NCBI GenBank assembly: GCA_030267965.1
Contig: BRYA01000637.1
Coordinates: 1-51,024 of the forward strand
Direction of reading: 5' to 3'
DNA length: 51,024 bases
DNA from: Triparma columacea
Lineage: Eukaryota; Sar; Bolidophyceae; Parmales; Triparmaceae
Position numbers and translations under genes: made by a program
Notes under the pieces: generated by a model
Databases searched by the model: none
Seen by the model: only the letters and a program-made list of their open reading frames with translations
What the model was told of the DNA's origin: nothing
In this document: piece after piece, positions 1-10,300 of the stretch
Layout of the letters: each line of letters opens with the position of its first letter
Numbering within the stretch: position 1 is the first letter of the stretch

Positions 1-100
1 TTCTCTTTACTTCTCTTTACTTCTCTTTACTTCTCTTTACTTCTCTTTACTTCTCTTTACTTCACTTTACTTCACTTTACATCTCTTTACTTTACTTTAC
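1..100. repeat. 10-nt tandem repeat (TTCTCTTTAC)n
   Basis: Six perfect copies of the decamer TTCTCTTTAC fill 1-60, followed by four degenerate copies to about 100 (TTCACTTTAC twice, ATCTCTTTAC, TTTACTTTAC). The array begins at the first base of the window, so its true length is unknown. It grades into a longer pyrimidine-rich satellite. No coding potential is seen. Confidence 0.95.
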
Positions 101-690
101 TTTCTTTTCTTTACTAACACACTCACATTCACACTCAAACTCATCACCACTTTACCTTATATTCTTCTCTTCTCTACTCTCTTCTCTCAACTCCTCTATC
201 ACACTCATACACACACTCTCTTCCTCTCACACCCACACAATCACACACACACCTCTACTTTATACCCTTCTCTCCCATACTCTCTTTTCTCAACTCCTTT
301 AACACACTCACTCTCTTCCTCTTACACCCACACAAACACACACACCTTTACCTTATACTCCTCTCTCCCCTACTCTCTTCTCTCAACTCCTTTAACACAC
401 TCACACACTCACACACTTACACCACACTCACACACCACTCAATCTTATACTCTTCTCTCCCCTACTCTCTTCTCTCCTCTCCTCTCTCCTCTCAACTCCT
501 CTAACACACTTACACAATCACACACTCACACCTCTCACACACACCACTCTACCTAATACCCTTCTCTCCCCTACTCTCATCTCTCAACTCCTCTAACACA
601 CTCACACACTCACACACTCACACACTCACACCTCCCACACACACCACTCTACCTTATACCCTTCTCTCAACTTCTCTTGCCTCTCAACTT
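101..690. repeat. Pyrimidine-rich satellite, unit about 90-110 nt
   Basis: A loosely conserved unit recurs about five times. Its landmarks are TTATACCCTTCTCTC, then CTCAACTCCTYTAACACACTC, then runs of CACACTCACAC; the CTCAACTCCT element recurs near 187, 291, 383, 491 and 586. The + strand has no G at all from 1 to 678. It resembles subtelomeric or heterochromatic satellite, but no telomeric TTAGGG is visible, so the location is inference. Confidence 0.85.
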
Positions 691-1110
691 CTTCCACTTT
701 ATTTACTTAACCCACTTTACCCACTTTACCCACCTTAACTTCTTAACCCACTTTACTCATTTTTCCCAACTTACCCATTTTTGCACTTAATCCATTTTAC
801 CCATTTTACCCATTTTACACTTTTTACTCACTTTACCCACTTTCACACACCTATAAACCATTTCCCTCTATACCCTCCACTCCCCTCTTCTTAACCCTTA
901 ACTCTTCTTTCTCCTCTCCAAAACTACACTCACACTCTTTTTATTCATCTCAATACACATTCATTACACTTTCATTATACTCACAAACCACTATAACACT
1001 GCCACAACTCTTCAAATCTCCATACACATCTACTACACTTCCTTAATACTCACAAATTACTTTAACACTCCCACAATACATCTACTACACTTAAACCACT
1101 TTCAAATTAG
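691..1110. repeat. Degenerate G-poor repeats (CCCACTTTA and a roughly 70-nt unit)
   Basis: From about 710 to 845 the motif CCCACTTTA/CCCATTTTA is repeated irregularly. From about 950 to 1095 a unit of about 70 nt (ATACACATCTACTACACTT, then ATACTCACAAA, then TAACACTCCCAC) occurs about two and a half times. Only two G residues occur on the + strand in this stretch before position 1110 (783 and 1001). No gene is seen. Confidence 0.75.
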
Positions 1111-1419
1111 TCACAATAAAACCAAATAAAATAGTTTTTCCTGCAAATGTTGCTGCCCTATTAGTCACACCACAACCTTCTCTTCTATCGACGCAAAACT
1201 GCTTACTCTAGCCTTCCCACCTCTTACCCCTATAATATCTCTACCATCAGCACCTCCAACACTTGCTCTCCTAATACTTGCTCTCAATGCACCTGCTAGA
1301 CCACCCTCAGCTTCAGCATCAACAATTGCTCTCCTAACACACTCTCTCTCTCTCTCTCCTTCTAGCATCTCCTTCTGCTGGAATGAAGTCTGCTGGCACC
1401 ATAGCCTTACTCAGATATT
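1111..1419. other. No confident gene; transition to coding DNA
   Basis: Base composition returns to normal here. A 67-codon open frame on the minus strand (1165-1368, ATG at 1368) encodes an Ala/Arg-rich peptide with no recognisable motif. The + strand shows short repeats of CTTGCTCTCCTAA. I see nothing else to annotate. Confidence 0.5.
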
Positions 1420-4400
1420 TCAATCTGAAATAGGTAGAATTTTTACTCTGGGTGTTGAGCTTTTTGTTTTTTTCTTCTTTATAAGTCCAACTCCTCTTAT
1501 ATATTTTGTCACTGTTTTAGGGTCTTTTTCAGGTTCAACCTTGTTATTCTTCTTGTCAGAATTTGTAGCTTTGCGCATTTCATCTAAAGCATTCTTGACC
1601 CGTTTTCCTTTAATTACACTAGAGTTTAAGTTGTTTGCCAACCTCTCAGTTTCAATGAGAGTGTCCTCATATCCCCCCCACATACAGATCAATTCTTTTG
1701 GGATGAGGAGCACAGTAAAAGCAAAAGGTGTGAGTATTTGTCTGGATGGTTGGTCAAGTACAAATCATAAGTTCTTGTTTGCATCATCACTTCTTCTCAA
1801 AACTCACCTATGTATTTCATCATGTACCTGTCACCCTTTTTTGATACTTTCTCAATGATTTCTTCAAAGGATAAGTTACTTCCATCCTTTTTGTGAAGCT
1901 TTTTAACCAAATCTTTCATGAAGTCAAAATCTTCGAAATGATTTTGGCAAATCTGCATGAAGGTCTCAGAATGTCCGTGGATTGGGTCATTCATCATATA
2001 TTTTCTACGGATGTATGTCCACAGCATTCTCTGCCGGTTGAACTTTGTAATGTTGCCTCCAGTGTGTTTGCTATAGTCGTCTTCAAGTCTGATAAGCTGA
2101 GGTGCAAGGGTGAAAGTTAGAGATGAACAAATCTTGTTTTTTCTCGGTGACTACTCTAAATGAGATAATGAGGGACTTACCAGCTTTTCAAACTCGTAGA
2201 GCCTGGTAGAAAAATGAGTGTGTGATATACATTGTGTCAGTTGTGTTGTATTGGTAAGATAGGGTATGATTGGAGTAAAATTTCGATCAGATGCGGTGCC
2301 CTAATGTTTACTTACCTTTTGTCATTCAGTTCATTGATAACACCTTCACTTTCTGACTGGTTCATTTTATGAATCTGAGCCAAAATGTACAAATTAGTTA
2401 GAGAGAGTTAGAGAGAGAGTTAGAGAGAGTGTAAGTGCACAAAAGAGGGTATATGATAAAAGTTGCCCACTGTGTTGTCGCCTGAATCTTTCATTATCTT
2501 GCCACCTGCATTACTTCACCCTCTACTCACCTCGCCCTTTATCATCAAAGTTGTTTGAGAATGAACAAATGGAAGATTTTTGATCATCTGCTGCTTCGCT
2601 TCCTGGTTTGTAGCTCCCTCAATAAGGACAATTAAGTCGTCCCACTCTTTTTCTAGCGCCAATACTTGCCCTCCTATAAGTTTTTTTGTTTCAGCAGATC
2701 TTCCTCTTGCAGTTTCTTTTAGCACAATATGTACCCCATCGCCTCCAGTCGTTGTGAATTTTCTCTTTACAAAGTTGAGATCTTCTTTACGGACAATTTC
2801 TTTGTGATAACTTCGCACAAAAAAACATGCAAACAAAATGTTCATCGATGTGAAAACAAACCCTAAGTACCAGATAATTTGCGGTGCAATCGCCCCAACC
2901 AAAGCAATAGTTGAACCTGCTGCAGCGACAAAAGCTGTAGAAATAGATAAAGGAAGGAAGAAGGGAGAAAACAGTTAGTGAGAATGAACCTGCTGTTTCC
3001 TGATCCCCAAAAGTAAACTTACCGCCACTTATCTCAGAAAGTAAGAACAAGTTGACCTCTTCATACCCAAACCTTTTGAAATATGTGCATGGGAAGAAGA
3101 ACAGGGGTTTGAAGATGATTATGATGAAGAGGAAGAAGTAATTTACTACCATGTGACACATAGCTTGGATTACAGCATTGTCTATGAGAGCAGTTGCTGC
3201 AATCATTGCTGCCTTTCGTCCCAAATGTACCGCTTCAAACCATGGAGCATTTTCAGTATAGTACTTAAAAAGAGAAGATAGTGAGGAATTGGCGTCAAGG
3301 GCTCCTTTCTTTTGAAGCCTCTTTATTGCAATGATTGCATATAGAGGGAATCCGGCACCTACAAAAATTGATATTAGAATCCCATGAATCTTCATCACCA
3401 GCCTTGCTGTTGAATCACACAATATTGTTGGATCAGCTGTTATAAATTTGGTCCCTGTATTTGGGTCTACGGCACATTCAAATATTGTTGAAACAATTTT
3501 AAGAACAGGAGAGTACCAGAGGATCATCAAGTACGTGAGGGCATTGGCAGCTTTGAGGCGCTGGGGAGATTTTTCTGGTGATAATCTGACAGATACCAGG
3601 AGCCCAATGAAGACTAGTATCGGGGCATATACATGGAGGTAGAACGTATGTTGAAGATTCCACTTGGATCCTGACGAGCTTGCGAGACAGTTTGCATCTG
3701 GGAGGGGAATCTGGAAGGGAATTGCCCTCTCTACAAACTGAGAGGGAGAAAGAGGGGAAATTGTTAGCTTGTTGTCTTTGGTTTTCCTTTTGATAAGGAC
3801 ACCACTTACACTTGGCCAAGGAACCTTGATCATCACCGTTAGCTCAGAAATCTGGAAGAAAGTTGAAACAACTTTCACCCGAAGCATTTTAGTTCTACTG
3901 AGGGAAATGTGTCGAACATAGAATGCTACTGCAAAAAGAGATAGCAAAAAGAGAGATAACACGATGATGCTGTTGGTGTTATCACAGGGAAGACAGTCAC
4001 CACCCTCCTCGTATGTTCCTGGCTCTGGGCAGACAGTCCCAATAAGACAATTCTGGCGTGAAGTTGAGAGCAAGCCATTGGGGCAAAAGAAACACGTACT
4101 TGCACCATGAGGTGTCTTTGGAGCTTTGGTAGCATCACAATGTTTACATTTGCTTTCATGATTTGCGCCGTTTGGGTTATCTGAAAATGTCCTGAACGGA
4201 CATAGCTCACATGTGTCGTCGCTAGAAGCTCCTTTGGCTGCACTATACTTTCCTGGAGCACAACTATCACATATGGGAGCTCCCATTCTCTCGTTGTATT
4301 TTCCAGAAGGGCAGTTTCTGCAGTCATCTGATCCAGAGAATTCAGCATATTTTCCCACATGGCAAGCTATGCAAATATAATTCATTACTGCCCCTTCGCT

Positions 4401-7374
4401 GGAGCTATACCGGCCCTTTCCACACTTCACACAGCTTAGGCTGCCAATCTTTGGGTTAAATTTGCCTTTTGGACAAAGAGAACATGCTATGGCTCCTTCT
4501 TCGGAGCTATACTTGCCTTCAGTACAGGCAGTACAAGCTAAGTTGCTGTTTGCTCCAGTTTCATTGCTGAATTTACCAGCGGCACAGTTTGTGCAGTACA
4601 AAGAGCCTGATTGTGAGGTGAATTTTCCTTTCTTGCACGCAAGACATGATTCTCCTCCCTGTGTATCTGAGTATTTGCCTAAAGAGCAGTCCTCACAAGA
4701 TTGTTCCCCTTCATTTTTACTAAATTTACCAGCTTCACAGTCGTCACACAAGGCTGCCCCATGATTTGAGCTGTACTTTCCTTTGTTGCAAGCAAGGCAT
4801 GTTTCTTCACTAGAGGCCCCATGTGTAGTGGAGTGTTTACCTAAAGAGCAGTCTCTACAAGAGCTTCCCCCTTCTACTGTACTAAATTTACCAGCTCTGC
4901 AATCTTCGCAAGTAGCAGCGTTTATGGCTCCTGTTGATGTACTGTACTTCCCCTTGCCGCAATCTTTGCAATTAGCGTCAGACATGGCTCCTGTTGATGT
5001 ACTATACTTCCCCTCACCGCAGTCTTCGCACACAGCATCGCTTGTGGCTCCAATGGAAGTGCTGTACTTCCCCTTGCCGCAGTCTTCACACGTAGCGTCG
5101 CTTGTGGCTCCAGTGGACGAGCTGTATTTCCCCTCGCCGCAGTCTTGGCACGTAGCGTCGCTTGTGGCTACAGTGGATGTGCTGTATTTCCCCTCGCCGC
5201 AGTCTTCACACGTAGAGACCCCAGTTGACGAGCTAAACTTCCCTGCAGCACAATCAGAGCAGGAGGTTGCTCCAACAGCACTGAACTTTCCTGCTGAACA
5301 AGGCCCTTCACAATCTGAACTTGAAGCTCCCTCTGTTGGGTTGTAGTAGCCAGCATCACAGTGATAGAAATGACAGCCAGAGTACGAGTATTCATCTCCG
5401 TTGATGGTGCCATAAGTGTTGAAGTCATAAGTGTCCAAAACAGACCCTATAGGAATTGGTGCAGTGGCAACGTTAAGTGAGTTGTGGGGTTAGGAATGGT
5501 TCTATAGACTACACAATCCTCATTCTCGTCTTACCTTGGAATGGAGTGTTGGAGGAGTAGGGCGAAGGGCACGTATTGTGGATGGTGATGGTTCCATACC
5601 AGTTGTAAATATCATCACCATTTCCTGAGTCTGCTGTGTTTCCATTGAAGGTTGTTCCATAGGCATTGACAGTAGTTCCACTACTCTCAACATAAATGGC
5701 TCCACCTCCAAAACCAATACCTATAGTTGCAGCTCTATTGTTGGAGAAGATACAGAGCTCTATGGTCACTATGGCACTATTCTTAATGAGAATCCCTCCA
5801 CCACCCCAAGACTCCCCATCTTTAAAAAGAATTGCTCTGATGACAAAAATTCCACTACCAGTTCCTTCCACAGCCATCCCTCTTGTTGTGAGCTCTCCGT
5901 CCAGAACACAGCTTGCGTTGTCCTCCACACATACCACTGCACCCCAAAGGTTGCCAGTCCAAAGCATGCCATACTCAATGCTATGCGCACAAGTCCCCTC
6001 TGAGCATTTGTAGGACCCGGCAGCTATCACCGCAGTGTCCCCATTAGACATGACGGAGTTGCCAGTGTTGGTAGTGTACTCATTATCAGCATTACTGACC
6101 GTGTTGAAGAGCCCGTCCATGTCGTTGACGTTGTGTATTGTGCTTTGACAATTATCCCCAGCAAATCCAGAGTCGCAGCTCATGCAGGTGCAGGAGCCAG
6201 TAGTCCCGCCAATATTTCCCCCGTTTACGCAGTAGAAGTTACCGTTAGACCCATCATCAGTAGAGGTTGATGTGGCTTGACAAGGATCAGGAGAGCAAGC
6301 ATCAGGAGGTGATCCACTATAGCCTGTAGAGCAGGTAGCACAGTTTGGACCACCAAAGCCAGTGTTGCAGGAAGTGCATGAGCAAGAACCTACAAGAACT
6401 CCCACAGTACCTCCATTAATGCAGTAGAAGTTCCCATCCGACCCATCATCAGATGGTGAGGTGGTGGCAACACAGGGAGTAAAACAATCTGTGAAGGAGT
6501 TTTTATTGCCGTTGACGGTGCCATAAGTGTCCACAGCAGACCCTGAAAAAGGAGAGAGGTAGGAATAGGAATTAGTGTGGCGGTAACAAAAAGTGAGTTG
6601 TGGGGTTAGGAATGGTTCTACATACTACACAATCCTCGTTCTCATCTTACCTTGGGTTGGAGTGTTGGAGGAGTAGGGAGAAGGGCACGTATTGTGGATG
6701 GTGATGGTTCCACCATCGTTGTAAATATCATCACCATTTCCACCAAACCCTGCTGTGTTTCCATAGAATCTTGTTCCGTAAACATTGACAGTAGCTCCAC
6801 TATCCCAAACATAAATTGCTCCACCTCCATAATTACTACTTGCAGCTCTATTGTTGGAGAAGATACAGAGCTTTATGGTCACTGTGGCACCATTGTAAAT
6901 GTAAACCCCTCCACCATAATCAGCATACCCCTTGTCGAAGGTGAGAGCTCGGAGAATAAGCGTACCACTCCCAGTTCCAGCCACACTCATCACTGTTCTT
7001 TCATTCTCTCCATCCAACACACAGCTTGCGTTGTCCTCCACACACTTGACCTCTCCATTCAAGTAATATGGCCACAGCATGGTATCACTATCTGCACAAG
7101 TCCCCTCTGAGCATGTATACGACCCATCAGCTAGAATTGCAGTGTCACCATTCGCCATGATGGAGTTGCCAGTGTTGGTAGTTACACCATTACTGACCGT
7201 GTTGAACAGCCCGTTCATATCGACCACATTCACCTCAGCTAAAGACCTCCCTCCGACTAGGACTAAGCAGGTCCAAAAGATTAGGCAAATATGAGACACT
7301 TTCACTCGGTTGCAAAGCCTGGTTTTTTGATATTGGACAGTCCCATATTTTGGTCTTTCTCCAAATGGTCTCAT
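1420..7374 (-). CDS. Surface protein: beta-helix + EGF-like + GCC2/GCC3 Cys repeats + polytopic membrane C-terminus
   Basis: Eight exons assembled by eye: 7374-6651, 6542-5535, 5446-3023, 2919-2531, 2374-2316, 2202-2181, 2096-1808, 1694-1420, about 1,700 aa. All junctions keep frame. An extra 72-nt intron probably lies near 3812-3741. The start at 7374 precedes a hydrophobic signal-like segment (VSHICLIFWTCLVLVGG). Exons 1 and 2 each carry a pectin-lyase-like beta-helix module (CVLDGE, NNRA, GGGAIYV). Exon 2 begins with two EGF-like repeats (DGSxGNFYC...GGPNC). Exon 3 has about 17 GCC2/GCC3 ephrin-receptor-like repeats (GKYS...C..C), then several membrane spans to about 2825 and a basic cytoplasmic tail. 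Family knowledge: such proteins are usually annotated as ephrin A/B receptor-like; ligand and role are unknown. A paralogue lies at 42489-46757. The upstream reading frame stays open into the 7375-11439 gene, so the true N-terminus may be longer. Confidence 0.8.
4920..5220 (-). repeat. 60-nt tandem repeat encoding 20-aa Cys units
   Basis: Within the third exon of the surface protein gene, about five near-identical 60-nt units encode GKYSTSTGATSDATCEDCGE-type repeats. Each carries the CxxC-G-x-GKYS signature of GCC2/GCC3 domains. Units on either side encode the same fold but are far more diverged, so this block expanded or was homogenised recently. Confidence 0.9.
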
Positions 7375-10300
7375 TTCTCCTGCCCAGCAATCTTTCGCCT
7401 GAAACCACCTTCCTCCACTCTTCCAGACCGACGCAGTGCATGCCTTTGGTCCTCTAATCTCAAATATGAACCACAAGGCAATATAGAGGATGAGAAAAGG
7501 AAGGAGAAGAATGGTAATGTAGTTCGATCCTGGACTCCCCAAATGATTGGGCAAATCGACCACGCGCTCTGAGCAGACGCTGAAGATGGTCTTCTTGTCA
7601 ACTACGAAAGCGCACCCCGCGCCGCGCAAGTTGAAGTAGAAACTGCTGTCCGGCCCAACGTCGAACCAGACAACAATCAGCTTCCCACCTTCACCGGTTG
7701 TGAGTGTAGAATTCTGCGGAGAAGAGGGGCTCGGGGAGGCTGCAATTTGCGGAGAGAAGCGAGACGGGCGCGTTAGCTACAGTCGTGGCATCATGGTTCC
7801 CTTCTCCCCTCAATAACCGAAACGCCCCGCTCCTCACCTTGACCTGTCGTGCACTCCACTCTAATCGTAGCGGTTGTCGCCGGTTGGTCGGCAAACGGAG
7901 TCGTGTTCAAAGAGGAGGTGTTGGCGTTACCGTCCAGATAGCAGCGTTGCTTGCTACGGAGGTCGGTGTCCTGAATGACGGAGACGACAATCTGTGAAGA
8001 AACGACGTCTGAAACGTCTGCGCTTGGGGAGAGGGGTGACGGGACGCCTGCATAAGCGGTTAGTTTAGTTAATCATCATCGCAATATCTAACCGCTGCTT
8101 TCTCTCTTCCTCACCTTTTGTCGCATTCCCAATAATGTTGACGACGATGATGGGGGGGGGAGCTTGAGCTTGCATTGCGCTGGTCCCGCTGGTTGTCGGA
8201 GCACCCTGGATTGTCAGCAGCACAAGGTCGGGCCCCTCGCCGCCGGCAGCTTCCACATTGTCGTCGTCGCCCTGGTCCGCGCTGGGGACAGCCTCCTTCA
8301 AATTGACACCCCTTACTCCGAGAGCTGCGTTGCCTGGGTTGGTTGGGAGCGAGACGACTACAATGGGGGCATTAGAAATTAAGTTTATAGCACAAGGCCA
8401 ACCTTCCCTCTCTCTTACCTTCTCCCGCAGGGGGTCCGGGTGCAGGTTGCGCAGAAGGATCATTGACGACGAGGGTGCAGGGATTCTGCGAGGTGGGGAA
8501 GGGCAAGGAGGCTGCGATTGCGGGGAGAAGCGAGACGTTGCATTAGCTATAGTTGCTACAGAACAGCTCAATTCTCCCCTCCGTAAATGTAGCTCCCCCC
8601 TCCTCTTACCTTGAACCGTTGCGAATGCTTTAGTCGTAGCAGCCACAAGCTTCTTAACGACCCTACTTGCGTCCAAAGAGGAAGCCTTGACGTTGTCACC
8701 CTGGAACCAGCGCGTCAGATCCGAAGGAATCACATCCTCCTGCAAAGGGGCGCCCTTAACTCCAAGAGGAGCAAAGTCTTGGTTGGTAGGGACCGAGGCG
8801 ACTACGACTGGGACGTTAGAATCTAAGTGTGTAGCACTTTGCCCGACCTCCCCTAGACCTCCTCTACCACCCTCTCTTACTTACCTTCTCCTGCAGGGGG
8901 TCCGGGTGCAGGTTGCGTAGTAGGATCATTGATGACGAGGCTGGTCGGGATGGTAGTCGAAGCAGGTTGCGCAATAGGTTCATCAACAACGCTCCCGATC
9001 GGAATGGGCGTCGAAGCAATCTGGATTGGCTGTAACTCAAGGTGAGGCGCTTTGCCGGGTTGGGTGGCGACGATTTCGTCTAACCAGGAGGGGGTCGGAC
9101 TGAAATCGTCCTCAAAGTGCCTCTGGAAGGAAGAGGCGTTATCTGCAATCTCGGGTGCGCGCGGTTGGTGGACGTGGACACGATCTCCGGGGTTGGCACA
9201 ACCCTCCGTTTCTCTGCTCCCGAGGTAGTCGGAGACCAAGGTGTCAACATGGTCATCAAGCCAGTGGCGCTGGACTGGAAGGTCGGAGTGGACCTCGGAG
9301 GAAGTGTCTGTCGCGAAGAGGAAATTAGGATGTGGAATGACTGCGAAGGGGTGTTAGAATCTAGTTTGCATCCCCATATCGACTTCCTACCAAGCCCTTA
9401 CCTGATGCAAACGATGCGTCTCCTAAGTCCCTCCCTGATTCACACCCAATCCCGTCCTCACAGGATTTGGGGTAATTGCAGGTCATTAAGCTCCCGTTGT
9501 CTCCTATGGTGTAATTGACGGTCGCGTTGGTGGTCTTATTCCCCTTACTTGCAGAGTTTGTAGTAGTCAGCATGAATCCAGGAGTGCTCAGCACGCCGTT
9601 CCCAACTTCGCCAGAGTAGTCCAGGACGTCAGTCCCCTCCTCTGCGTGACCGTGGTTGAAAGCAACATCCTCGTGGACGAAGCCCTGCTTTCCAATCGTG
9701 TACCCGACGCACACGCCGTAGTAGCTCTTGACCTTATCATGCTCAGAGAGACGGGGGCCGACGCAAGCATCGGTTCCAGCATCCTCGTCCTGCTCAAGGC
9801 AAGGTTGAGCGTCAGCGACGGTGAAGCTGTTTGCCCCAGTTTGAAGGGCTGCGCAAGAGGATGGCGGAGGGTAGCGTGAGGATGATTAGAACGCGTGAAT
9901 GCGACTTCATTATTCCCTCCTTCCTCCCCTCCCCCCCTCCTCCCACTCCCCAACCCCCCCCCCCTTCTCCCCTCACCTGCTGTGTTGACGACCTTTGCGC
10001 AAGCACCGTCATCATTAAGAGAAGCTACGGATGTAGACAGCAATGTACTCTCTGCACCACCAACGCCCCAAGGGCACCCCCACAACCCAACGAACGCGGT
10101 AAGGAGGAAGATGGAGAGTGTGAAGATAAGGTAGATGTTGCGAAGAGCTGCGACGAGTGAAGTGAATTTCAAAATAATACATTGGAGGGTTAGTATTTGC
10201 GCGGTTGGTAAGGAGAAGCGTGTAACGGATAGAGCATCGACGAACAATTCTACATTCCTCCCTCCCATTCTCACCTTTTTCTGTACCCGTGTCGCAACAC

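Noticed and set aside
1..690. Possible CRISPR-like or telomeric array
   Set aside because: Units are degenerate, contiguous and low-complexity, with no spacer structure and no TTAGGG-type telomere repeat; this is a eukaryotic satellite.
1703..1858. Plus-strand peptide KGVSICLDGWSSTNHKF resembling the start of a hAT/DUF659 transposase domain
   Set aside because: Only about 20 residues match, nothing before or after fits a transposase, and the stretch lies mostly in an intron and exon edge of a well-supported minus-strand gene. A tiny relic cannot be excluded but is not supported.
4783..5346. Plus-strand ORF opposite the 60-nt Cys repeats
   Set aside because: Another repeat-driven shadow: 60-nt units keep all frames open.
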